A DNA stretch of 6,880 nucleotides from JASHUC01 sp035606175. Its GTDB lineage: Bacteria; Pseudomonadota; Gammaproteobacteria; Steroidobacterales; Steroidobacteraceae. The stretch is taken from the NCBI GenBank assembly GCA_035606175.1, contig DATNFW010000097.1, forward strand, positions 1 to 6,880, written 5' to 3'. A program made the position numbers and the translations under genes. Shown one piece after another: positions 1 through 6,191 of the stretch. The notes under the pieces are model-generated. The model made no database searches and was not told where the DNA came from. It saw only the letters and a list, made by a program, of their open reading frames with translations. Every line of letters begins with the position of its first letter. Position 1 is the first letter of the stretch.

Positions 1-249
1 TGGGTCCGACCTGAACTCGTCGCCCAGAGCCGGTATGTCGAGTGGTGGACTACTGCTGAAGGCCGACTGGGTCGCGCAGTTTTCTCGAGGACTCGAGCCG
101 ATAAGTCGGCCGCGGATGTCACACCGCGAAAGCTGACGCCGACTCGTCCCGGCACTAGCCGATTCGGTGGTCGTGCCAGCTCAGGTCCAGCCGCATCTCG
201 GCACGTCCATCGGCAGCCAGTGCGCTACTGCTACCATACTGCTACCTGA
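1..249 (+). CDS. ligD: ATP-dependent DNA ligase (LigD-like), C-terminal fragment
   Basis: This frame is open from the first base to the TGA at 247-249 and gives 82 residues; the start lies outside the window. The first 40 or so residues fit the end of the OB-fold domain of ATP-dependent DNA ligases of the LigD/LigC type: WVRPELVA, then an EW pair, GRLG, and F-x5-R-x-DK near residues 28-36. In the family, the segment WV-x-P-x-LVAEV, the EW pair and GLREDK have the same order and spacing. Such ligases seal nicks and, as LigD with Ku, act in bacterial non-homologous end joining. After about residue 43 the likeness ends. The remaining 40 residues (rich in S, R, P, G) match nothing I know and end beside tRNA-Asn. 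Many LigD proteins have a polymerase domain after the ligase domain, and none is visible here. The protein may be a ligase-terminated form or a truncated gene. LigC or a stand-alone ligase is possible. The ligase call is firm; the symbol is less so. Confidence 0.72.
   Translation, partial: WVRPELVAQSRYVEWWTTAEGRLGRAVFSRTRADKSAADVTPRKLTPTRPGTSRFGGRASSGPAASRHVHRQPVRYCYHTAT
226..246. repeat. Tandem 11-bp direct repeat at the ligase 3' end
   Basis: TACTGCTACC occurs at 226-235 and again at 237-246, separated by a single A, so the period is 11 bp. It lies immediately before the TGA stop of the ligase frame. Because 11 is not a multiple of three, gain or loss of one unit would shift the frame and change the last codons. 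Seen directly in the sequence; any functional meaning is inference. Confidence 0.8.
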
Positions 250-303
250 CGGCCAAGGTGAAGGAAGACGATTGAGCTATCTCGATATAACATATTGATT
301 TTA
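250..303. other. AT-rich gap between the ligase stop and the tRNA-Asn 3' end
   Basis: This 54-nt gap holds no gene. Its right half, about 274-303, is far richer in A+T than the rest of the window and includes the short inverted repeat ATAT-AAC-ATAT. It lies directly downstream of the CCA end of the - strand tRNA-Asn, so it carries that tRNA's 3' trailer. I see no GC-rich stem followed by a T run on the - strand, so no intrinsic terminator is called. Sequence just past a tRNA 3' end is a common attachment position for integrative elements, but no integrase or second att copy is in view. Confidence 0.4.
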
Positions 304-378
304 TGGCTCCCCGGGTTGGACTCGAACCAACGACCAACGGATTAACAGTCCGACGCTCTACCGCTGAGCTACCGGGGA
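304..378 (-). tRNA. tRNA-Asn(GTT)
   Basis: The - strand folds as a full cloverleaf. The acceptor stem is TCCCCGG (378-372) paired with CCGGGGA (314-308), followed by discriminator G307 and an encoded CCA (306-304). The D-arm GCTC/GAGC encloses AGCGGTA. The anticodon loop CTGTTAA has anticodon GTT at 346-344, which reads AAC/AAU (Asn). The T-arm is GTTGG/CCAAC around TTCGAGT. The top pair of the anticodon stem (27-43) is U-U, so that stem has four standard pairs. The 75-nt length including CCA is normal. The gene has its own promoter candidate about 30 nt upstream, and read-through from the aminotransferase/DUF2784 operon on the same strand is also possible, since I see no terminator between them. 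Confidence 0.97.
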
Positions 379-406
379 ACTCTGGGAGGCATGCAGGCGG
401 CCGCGA

Positions 407-435
407 ATTGTGCGGAGGGCGACAGCTCCCGTCAA
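407..435 (-). promoter_or_regulatory. sigma-70-type promoter for tRNA-Asn
   Basis: On the - strand TTGACG (435-430) and CACAAT (412-407) are separated by exactly 17 nt. They match the -35 consensus at five of six positions and the -10 consensus at four of six. Transcription would start near 400, leaving a leader of about 22 nt before the tRNA 5' end at 378, a usual spacing for stable-RNA genes. The promoter lies in the short gap after the DUF2784 stop codon, in line with independent transcription of the tRNA. Promoter activity is inferred from consensus only. Confidence 0.6.
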
Positions 436-475
436 CAACCTCGCCGGCAGCTCGGGCCGCGTGTGAGCGGTGGAA

Positions 476-841
476 TCATTTCCTCGGACGTACTTTTCGC
501 GGCCGCCGCGCGAGCAGGCCGCCATACGCCACGACGTTTATGAGAAGGAGCACCATCGCGAGCACCCACTGCGTGCGCTGCGTGAGGCCGGGCGGGTAGA
601 GCACGGGAATCACGTAGTGTTCGATGAATCCTCCGGAGTAGCCCGCCTCACCGGCGAGCGTCCGCAGATGGTTCTCGAGCGGGGTGAGCGGACAAATGGC
701 CCCGCTCAGCTCGATCCACACGCCCCAGGCTAGGGCGGGCAGGTGGGCGAGCGCGACGAAGCGCCAGCGCCAGGTGAGAAAGCCGCCCGCGACGACGAAC
801 GCGACGAAGGCGAGATGCCCCAGAACAAGGGCATCGGCCAA
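476..841 (-). CDS. DUF2784 family small membrane protein
   Basis: This 121-residue protein fits DUF2784, a family of small integral membrane proteins of unknown function. Family hallmarks are visible: a first hydrophobic helix (about 3-23), a second (about 28-48) ending in WIELSGAICPLTPLE (CPLTPLE at 50-56), the segment AGEAGYSGGFIEHY (63-76), VLYPPGLT (80-87), a third helix (about 91-111) and an Arg/Lys-rich tail. The TTG at 841 is the nearest usable start, but the GGAGG at 849-845 leaves only 3 nt before it. The residues upstream in the same frame (WRALADALVL) also resemble the usual family N-terminus. Translation may therefore begin further up, for example at CTG 862, which overlaps the aminotransferase stop. 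The gene follows the aminotransferase by 17 nt on the same strand, so the two are probably co-transcribed and possibly translationally coupled. Biochemical role unknown. Confidence 0.88.
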   Translation of the reverse strand: MADALVLGHLAFVAFVVAGGFLTWRWRFVALAHLPALAWGVWIELSGAICPLTPLENHLRTLAGEAGYSGGFIEHYVIPVLYPPGLTQRTQWVLAMVLLLINVVAYGGLLARRPRKVRPRK

Positions 842-858
842 AGCCCTCCAGGCACCGT

Positions 859-2067
859 TCAGGCCGTCTTCGCGACGGGCGCGCCCTCGCTCAGCACTCG
901 TCGCATGCGGTCGAGCGCTTTCTCGAGCGTCTGCATGCTGCAGGCGAAGGAGAGGCGAACGTGCCCCGGGGCGCCGAACGGCCCGCCGGGGACGACCGCG
1001 AGACCGCCACGCTCGAGCAGCAGCTCGGCAAACTCCCCGTCATCCCGGCAGCCGAATGCGGTCATCGCTTTGCTCACGTCCGCGAATGCGTAGAAGGTGC
1101 CCGCACCCGGTACGCACGAGACGCCCGGGAGGGAATTCAGCCCCTCGACGATGAAATCATGGCGGGCCTTGAACGCCTGATTCATTTCGGCGACACAGGA
1201 CTGATCGCCGTTCAACGCGATGGTCGCCGCCTTCTGCGCGATGCTCGAGGCATTCGAGGTGCTCTGGCCCTGGATCGTTGCCATCGCGGCAATGATCTCC
1301 TTCGGACCGCCGCAATATCCGAGGCGCCAGCCGGTCATGGCATACGCCTTGGAGACGCCGTTGATCGTCACCGTGCGCGGATACAGCTCCGGGACGGCCG
1401 TGAGCAGGCTGCAGAACGGCTCTGAGCCCCAATAGATCTTCTCGTACATGTCATCGGTGCCGATGACGATCCGCGGGTGCTGCAGCAGCACCTCACCGAG
1501 CGCACGCAGCTCGGCGCGCGTGTACGCGGCGCCGGTCGGATTGCAGGGACTGTTGAGCAGGACGAGCCTCGTCTTCGGCGTAATCGATGCGGCGAGCTGG
1601 CGTGCGGTGATCTTGTAGCCCTGCGCGGGCCCTGCAAAGGGCGTGACCGGCAGTCCGTCCGCGAGTAGCACCATGTCGGGGTAGGAGACCCAGTAAGGCG
1701 CCGGAATGATCGCCTCATCGCCCGCGTCGAGCACCGACATGCAGAGGTTGTAAATCGTCTGCTTCGCTCCCGAGGAGACGAGGATCTGGCTGCGCTCGTA
1801 GCGAATGCCGTTGTCGCGCGCGAATTTGCCGACGATCGCATCGCGCAGCTCGTTGATGCCCTCGACCGCCGTGTAGCGCGTGAAGCCGTTTTGGATCGCA
1901 TCGATCCCGGCCTGCGCGATGTGCCGCGGCGTATCGAAATCGGGCTCGCCGGCGCCGAGTCCAATGACATCGTGGCCCTCCGCCTTCAGGCGGGCGGCGC
2001 GGGCGGTGACGGCGAGCGTGGGGGAGGGCTTGACGCGCTGGACGCGTCTCGAGACGGGTAGGCTCAC
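859..2067 (-). CDS. aspC: Class I PLP-dependent aminotransferase, AspC-like
   Basis: This 402-residue cytosolic enzyme is a fold-type I aminotransferase of the aspartate/prephenate (I-gamma) group. It would move an amino group between aspartate and 2-oxoglutarate, or a similar pair, using pyridoxal phosphate. Visible features in order: N-terminal SRRVQRVKPSPT, GAGEPDFDTP at 38-47, RYTAVEG with Tyr65, SSGAKQTIY near 98-106, NSPCNPTG at 172-179 (Asn176), the cofactor-nitrogen Asp205 in TDDMY, the Schiff-base lysine Lys240 in GVSKAYAMTGWRLGY, and the substrate-carboxylate Arg371 in RLSF. The length is normal and no key residue is missing. The start is GTG at 2067-2065, with AAGGA on the - strand 5 nt before it; the family N-terminus begins here. 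It is divergent from uvrB, and a DUF2784 gene follows 17 nt downstream. Exact substrate preference (aspartate, prephenate or aromatic) cannot be read from sequence. Confidence 0.95.
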   Translation of the reverse strand: MSLPVSRRVQRVKPSPTLAVTARAARLKAEGHDVIGLGAGEPDFDTPRHIAQAGIDAIQNGFTRYTAVEGINELRDAIVGKFARDNGIRYERSQILVSSGAKQTIYNLCMSVLDAGDEAIIPAPYWVSYPDMVLLADGLPVTPFAGPAQGYKITARQLAASITPKTRLVLLNSPCNPTGAAYTRAELRALGEVLLQHPRIVIGTDDMYEKIYWGSEPFCSLLTAVPELYPRTVTINGVSKAYAMTGWRLGYCGGPKEIIAAMATIQGQSTSNASSIAQKAATIALNGDQSCVAEMNQAFKARHDFIVEGLNSLPGVSCVPGAGTFYAFADVSKAMTAFGCRDDGEFAELLLERGGLAVVPGGPFGAPGHVRLSFACSMQTLEKALDRMRRVLSEGAPVAKTA

Positions 2068-2113
2068 GGGGTTCCTTGGAGAGGCTCGATGGCGGACCGG
2101 AATGGGTTCGTCG

Positions 2114-2135
2114 GATTCGGCAAGTGCGATTCGGC
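2114..2135. repeat. Direct repeat GATTCGGC in the divergent promoter region
   Basis: GATTCGGC is present at 2114-2121 and at 2128-2135, 14 bp apart start to start. The second copy overlaps the position of the uvrB -35 element. Both lie downstream of the expected aminotransferase transcription start. It could be a regulator site, but a chance repeat in GC-rich DNA is also possible. Confidence 0.35.
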
Positions 2136-2156
2136 GATTGCGCCTTCGGCTATATT
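2128..2156 (+). promoter_or_regulatory. Candidate uvrB promoter
   Basis: TATATT at 2151-2156 matches five of six bases of the sigma-70 -10 consensus and is the only AT-rich hexamer in the divergent gap. Spaced 17 nt upstream is GATTCG (2128-2133), a poor -35, so activator dependence or a weak basal promoter is plausible. Transcription would start near 2163 and give a leader of about 50 nt before the TTG start of uvrB. I see no CTG-N10-CAG LexA box in the gap, although uvrB is SOS-controlled in E. coli. Confidence 0.45.
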
Positions 2157-2180
2157 ACGAGATCGCGGCCGGCTCACCAA
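2152..2180 (-). promoter_or_regulatory. Candidate promoter of the aminotransferase-DUF2784 operon
   Basis: On the - strand TTGGTG (2180-2175) and TAATAT (2157-2152) are exactly 17 nt apart. The -35 matches three of six consensus bases and the -10 four of six. The start would be near 2145, about 78 nt before the GTG start. The -10 shares five bases with the + strand TATATT, so polymerase bound for one gene would cover the other promoter. Call based on consensus and spacing only. Confidence 0.4.
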
Positions 2181-2198
2181 CTCGGGTGCAACGGGCGC

Positions 2199-2214
2199 AA
2201 GGAGTATCCGCTTG
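2199..2214 (+). promoter_or_regulatory. Shine-Dalgarno and TTG start that set the uvrB N-terminus
   Basis: AAGGAG at 2199-2204 stands 7 nt before TTG at 2212-2214. It decides the start: translation from here gives ENFPFALAADYEPSGDQP, which lines up with the UvrB N-terminus. The in-frame ATG at 2089 would add 41 residues with no family match and would place the promoter inside the gene. Confidence 0.8.
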
Positions 2215-4275
2215 GAGAATTTTCCATTCGCTCTCGCGGCGGATTACGAGCCCTCGGGCGACCAGCCGCAGGCGATCGCGAAACTGGTCGAGGGCCTCGA
2301 GAGCGGACTCGCGCACCAGACGCTGCTCGGGGTGACCGGCTCGGGCAAGACGTTCTCCCTCGCTTGTGTCATTCAGCGCATCCAGCGTCCGACGCTCGTC
2401 CTCGCGCACAACAAGACGCTCGCAGCGCAGCTGTATGGCGAGTTCCGCGGCCTCTTTCCGCGCAATGCGGTCGAGTACTTCGTCTCGTATTACGACTATT
2501 ACCAGCCCGAGGCGTACGTCCCCTCGACCGACACCTACATCGAGAAAGACGCCTCGATCAACGAGCACATCGAGCAGATGCGCCTGTCTGCGACCAAGGC
2601 GCTGCTCGAGCGATCGGACTCGATCATCGTCGCGACCGTCTCCTCGATCTACGGCCTGGGTGACCCCCAGGCATATCTCTCTATGGTGCTGCACGTTGTG
2701 CGCGGCGACCGCATGGATCAGCGCAAGCTCCTGCGCCGGCTCGCCGACATGCAGTACACGCGCAACGAGCTTGACCTGTCGCAGGGCACCTACCGCGTCC
2801 GCGGCGACGTGATCGACATCTTTCCGGCCGAATCCGAGCGTGAAGCCGTACGCGTCGAGCTGTTCGACGACGTGATCGACTCGATCACGCTGTTCGACCC
2901 ACTGACGGGTGCGATCTCGAGGAAAGTGCCGCGTTATACGGTCTATCCCGGCACGCACTACGTGACGCCGCGCGAGCGGCTGATCGGCGCGGTCGATCAC
3001 ATTCGCGAGGAGCTGCGCACGCGTCTTGCGGACCTGCGGACGGGCGGACGGCTCCTCGAGGCGCAGCGGCTCGAGCAGCGCACGCTCTTCGACATGGAAA
3101 TGATGAAGGAAGTCGGCTACTGCGCCGGCATCGAGAACTACTCGCGCTATCTCTCCGGGCGCGCACCGGGCGAGCCGCCGCCCTGCCTCTTCGATTATCT
3201 GCCGCGCAATGCCCTGCTCGTGATCGATGAAAGCCATCAGACGATTCCGCAGCTCGGCGCGATGTATCGCGGCGACCGCTCACGCAAGGAGACGCTCGTC
3301 GAGTACGGCTTCCGCCTGCCTTCGGCGCTCGACAATCGCCCGCTCAAATTCGAGGAGTGGGAGCAGCTCGCCCCCCAGATGATTTTCGTCTCCGCGACGC
3401 CGGCACATTATGAGCTCAGCCGCTCCGCGCAAGTCGTGGAGCAGGTCGTCCGCCCCACGGGCCTCGTCGACCCTCAGGTCGAGGTGCGCCCCGTGCGCAC
3501 CCAGGTGGATGACCTGATATCGGAGATCAATCGCTGCGTCGAGCGCAACGAGCGCGTGCTCGTCACGACGCTCACGAAGCGCATGGCGGAGGATCTCACT
3601 GAATACCTGCACGAGCATGGCGTGCGGGTGCGATATCTACACTCGGACATCGACACCGTCGAGCGCACGGAGATCATCCGCGATCTGCGGCTCGGTCGCT
3701 TCGACGTGCTCGTCGGAATCAATTTGCTGCGCGAAGGGCTCGACATGCCCGAGGTGTCGCTCGTCGCGATCCTCGATGCGGACAAGGAAGGGTTCCTGCG
3801 CTCGGACAACTCGCTCATTCAGACGATCGGCCGCGCCGCGCGCAATATCAACGGGCGGGCGATCCTCTATGCCGATATCGTCACCGGCTCGATGCAGCGC
3901 GCGATCGATGAGACGAACCGCCGGCGACAGAAGCAGCTCGAGTACAACCACCTCCACGGCATCACACCGCGGGGCATCCGCAAAGCCGTTTTGGACATCA
4001 TGGAAGGTGCACGCAGCGAGGGTGCGGCGGGGTCCGAGGGGCGCCGCGGCGGCAAGAGCGCCAGGAGCGCGCGCGGTGCGCGCGGGGGTGAGCCCGAGGC
4101 GGGCGTGACGGCACTGCGCCCCGAGACCCTCGTGCGCCAGATCAAGAAACTCGAGGCGGAGATGTACCGCAAGGCGCGCAATCTCGAGTTTGAGGAAGCG
4201 GCGCGCCTGCGCGATGAAATCGAGCGCCTGAAGCAGGTGGAGCTCGGTCTGGCGGGTCGCCCAGCGGCCGGTTGA
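2212..4275 (+). CDS. uvrB: UvrABC system protein B, excision repair DNA helicase subunit
   Basis: UvrB is the damage-verifying subunit of nucleotide excision repair. Loaded by UvrA, it opens the DNA with a beta-hairpin and recruits UvrC for incision. The 687-residue product is slightly longer than E. coli UvrB (673). Numbered from TTG 2212, the motifs are: PSGDQPQAI near the N-terminus; Walker A GVTGSGKT at 40-47; the hairpin YFVSYYDYYQPEAY at 89-102 with Tyr93, 94, 96 and 97; Walker B DESH at 339-342; motif III FVSATP at 392-397; motif V GINLLREGLDMPEV at 502-515; motif VI QTIGRAARN at 537-545; and a UVR domain at about 641-674 (KKLEAEMYRKARNLEFEEAA) that contacts UvrC or UvrA. All catalytic motifs are intact. 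A Gly/Ala/Arg/Ser-rich linker of about 35 residues (about 600-635) precedes the UVR domain. The gene is divergent from the aminotransferase and has its own promoter candidate. Confidence 0.98.
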   Translation: MENFPFALAADYEPSGDQPQAIAKLVEGLESGLAHQTLLGVTGSGKTFSLACVIQRIQRPTLVLAHNKTLAAQLYGEFRGLFPRNAVEYFVSYYDYYQPEAYVPSTDTYIEKDASINEHIEQMRLSATKALLERSDSIIVATVSSIYGLGDPQAYLSMVLHVVRGDRMDQRKLLRRLADMQYTRNELDLSQGTYRVRGDVIDIFPAESEREAVRVELFDDVIDSITLFDPLTGAISRKVPRYTVYPGTHYVTPRERLIGAVDHIREELRTRLADLRTGGRLLEAQRLEQRTLFDMEMMKEVGYCAGIENYSRYLSGRAPGEPPPCLFDYLPRNALLVIDESHQTIPQLGAMYRGDRSRKETLVEYGFRLPSALDNRPLKFEEWEQLAPQMIFVSATPAHYELSRSAQVVEQVVRPTGLVDPQVEVRPVRTQVDDLISEINRCVERNERVLVTTLTKRMAEDLTEYLHEHGVRVRYLHSDIDTVERTEIIRDLRLGRFDVLVGINLLREGLDMPEVSLVAILDADKEGFLRSDNSLIQTIGRAARNINGRAILYADIVTGSMQRAIDETNRRRQKQLEYNHLHGITPRGIRKAVLDIMEGARSEGAAGSEGRRGGKSARSARGARGGEPEAGVTALRPETLVRQIKKLEAEMYRKARNLEFEEAARLRDEIERLKQVELGLAGRPAAG

Positions 4276-4284
4276 GCGTGCCCC

Positions 4285-4312
4285 CGGACGCTCGGGTCCG
4301 TTTCTTGTTCTC
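4285..4312 (+). terminator. Weak candidate terminator after uvrB
   Basis: CGGAC (4285-4289) and GTCCG (4296-4300) can form a 5-bp stem around a 6-nt loop, followed by the T-rich run TTTCTTGTTCTC at 4301-4312. The position, just after the uvrB stop and before the next gene, fits. The stem is short and the T run is broken, so termination would be partial at best and the downstream gene may share the uvrB transcript. Confidence 0.3.
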
Positions 4313-4321
4313 GCTCTCCTC

Positions 4322-6184
4322 ATGAACGGCGCAGGCCACGCATCGCGCACTTTTTTCGTCGTCCTGACGTTCTTCGTCGTGATCGCCGCCTTGCGCCTCG
4401 CGCAGGACGTCTTCATCCCGCTCGCGCTCGCCGTGCTCATGACGTTCCTGCTCGCGCCGCTCGTCGAGCGCCTGCAGCGCTGGGGGATCAACCGGGCGGT
4501 CGCCGTCATCGTGACGGTGCTCGTCGCGTTCCTGGTTCTCGGCGGAGTCCTGTACATCGTCTTCTCCCAGCTGCGGGACCTCGCGAAGGAGCTGCCGCAG
4601 TACCGCGAGCAGCTCTTTCACAACGTCACTCAACTCTCCGGGGCGCTCAAAGGGAGTATGGGACGAATAGCCAAGCTCACGGCAGAGCTCGGCGCCGATC
4701 TGCGCAGGGTGACACCTGGCGAGCCGGGGCGTCCCATTCCGAAAGTCGAAGTCGTCGAGCCTTTGAGCGGGCTGCAGGCGATCAGGCAGCTGATCTCCCC
4801 GCTTGCGGGTCCGCTTGCGACCGCGGCCGTCGTGATCGTGTTCGTCATCTTCATGCTCCTGCGCTTCTCGGACCTGCGCGAACGGATGATCCGGATGCTC
4901 GGGGCGAGCAATCTGCGCCTCGCGACGGAGGCGATCGACGATGCCGCGCGCCGGGTGAGCCGGTACCTCCTGATGCAGACGCTGATCAACAGCTGGGAAG
5001 GCTTCTGCGTCGCAGTCGGGCTGACTCTGATCGGACTGCCGAACGCAATCCTGTGGGGCGCCCTCACGACCGTTCTGCGCTTCATTCCCTACGTGGGCAT
5101 CTTGATCGCTGCGACGATGCCGCTCGCTCTGTCGTTTGCAGTATTCGATCACTGGCTTCCGCCGCTTCTCATCGTGGCGGTGTATGCGGGTGTCGAGACG
5201 TTGAGCTACGTCGTGCTCGAGCCCTGGCTCTACTCGCGCCGTACGGGCGTCTCTCCGGTCGCGCTGCTCGTTGCAGCCGTGTTCTGGGCGTGGCTCTGGG
5301 GGGCGGCCGGATTGTTTCTGGCGATCCCGCTCACCGTCTGCCTGGTCGTCATGGGCAAATACATCCCGCAGCTCGCCTTCCTCAATATCCTGCTCGGGGA
5401 CGAGCCGGCGCTCGCACCGCATGAGCGGCTGTACCAGCGGCTGCTCGCGAACAGCCAGGAGGATGCCGATGACCTCGTCGAGGAGGAGCTGCGCCGGATG
5501 CCGCTCGCCGAGGTTTGCGACAAGGTTCTTCTGCCTGCGATGTACGTGATCGAGCGCGACCACGATCAAGGCTCGCTCCGCGATGCAAAGCGCAAGTACA
5601 TGCTGGATCACCTCGAGCGCTGGACCGAGGAGTTGACGGAGTCCATGCCCGAGGCGGTGCAGGCGGCGGTTGCCAACCCTATCGGAGGGCCGGGCGCGGG
5701 CAGCGCCGCATCCGGCCTCGCCGTGGGCGAACGCACGGGCATTCTCTGCCTCGCCGCAGCGGACCGGGCGGATGAGATTGCGGCGCGGCTCACCGGGCTC
5801 GTATTTAGCGAGCGGGGCTACTCCGTGCGGACGGCGAGCCGCCCGGGCATGCCGGACACTCCACTCGATGCACCGCCCGCGGTCGTCATAATCTCCGCGA
5901 TGCCGGGCGATGCCCCCGCCCATGCGCGCCACCTCTGCCGCCGCGTGCGCGTGCGCTTTGCCGAGGTACCGATCATCGTCGGTCTGTGGCAGTCGGTGAG
6001 CGATATCGAGCGCTCCTGGCAGCGCCTCGCGAGCGCCGGTGCGACGCGGGTCGAGACCTCGCTCTCTGCCGCGCTTGAAGAGATGGAGCGGCTCGCGACG
6101 GAAGGCGCGGCGCGGCTGCCTCCGCCGCCCCCGGCCGTGCATCCGTCGCGCACGCCTACCACGGTGCCCCGAATGCATGCCTGA
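4322..6184 (+). CDS. AI-2E family transporter (PF01594-type permease) with C-terminal cytoplasmic domain
   Basis: This 620-residue inner-membrane protein fits the AI-2E (TqsA/PerM/YdiK) family, whose members are credited with export of autoinducer-2 or with ion transport; the substrate here is unknown. Hydrophobic segments lie near 11-47 (probably two helices), 57-82, 161-181, 216-270, 280-300 and 310-345. Family signatures include RLAQDVFIPLALAVLM (25-40), LPNAILWGALTTVLRFIPYVG (from 239) and PWLYSRRTGVSPVALLVAAV (301-320) with the following WAWLWG. A soluble loop lies at about 83-155. After the permease (from about 350) comes a helical acidic stretch, a Gly/Ala linker near 455-467, then a domain at about 470-595 with alternating strands and helices, and a proline run at 600-604. 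ATG 4322 fits the family start, but no Shine-Dalgarno precedes it. It follows uvrB by 46 nt. The permease call is firm; the C-terminal domain's role is unknown. Confidence 0.92.
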   Translation: MNGAGHASRTFFVVLTFFVVIAALRLAQDVFIPLALAVLMTFLLAPLVERLQRWGINRAVAVIVTVLVAFLVLGGVLYIVFSQLRDLAKELPQYREQLFHNVTQLSGALKGSMGRIAKLTAELGADLRRVTPGEPGRPIPKVEVVEPLSGLQAIRQLISPLAGPLATAAVVIVFVIFMLLRFSDLRERMIRMLGASNLRLATEAIDDAARRVSRYLLMQTLINSWEGFCVAVGLTLIGLPNAILWGALTTVLRFIPYVGILIAATMPLALSFAVFDHWLPPLLIVAVYAGVETLSYVVLEPWLYSRRTGVSPVALLVAAVFWAWLWGAAGLFLAIPLTVCLVVMGKYIPQLAFLNILLGDEPALAPHERLYQRLLANSQEDADDLVEEELRRMPLAEVCDKVLLPAMYVIERDHDQGSLRDAKRKYMLDHLERWTEELTESMPEAVQAAVANPIGGPGAGSAASGLAVGERTGILCLAAADRADEIAARLTGLVFSERGYSVRTASRPGMPDTPLDAPPAVVIISAMPGDAPAHARHLCRRVRVRFAEVPIIVGLWQSVSDIERSWQRLASAGATRVETSLSAALEEMERLATEGAARLPPPPPAVHPSRTPTTVPRMHA

Positions 6185-6191
6185 CGGCGGC

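Noticed and set aside
97..110. Perfect hairpin GCCGA-TAAG-TCGGC as a terminator
   Set aside because: It sits inside the conserved ligase coding part, around the DK codons, and no T run follows on either strand.
303..599. 98-codon + strand frame beginning in the tRNA-Asn gene
   Set aside because: Its first residues (PRVGLEPTTNGLTVRRSTAELPG) are the translated complement of a tRNA, a well-known false gene call; the rest overlaps DUF2784 on the other strand.
2155..3237. 360-codon open frame antisense to uvrB
   Set aside because: It is a shadow of the uvrB coding frame, rich in Arg/Val/Asp with no family match, and crosses the uvrB promoter region.
5726..6106. Cobalamin-binding domain in the AI-2E protein
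   Set aside because: The fold pattern is similar, but the DxHxxG cobalamin ligand motif is not present, so B12 binding is not claimed.
4142..6178. Long 678-codon open frame antisense to the AI-2E gene
   Set aside because: It lies wholly against a clear coding gene, has a low-complexity His/Arg/Asp/Glu-rich product with no recognisable domain, and is what GC-rich codon use produces on the opposite strand.
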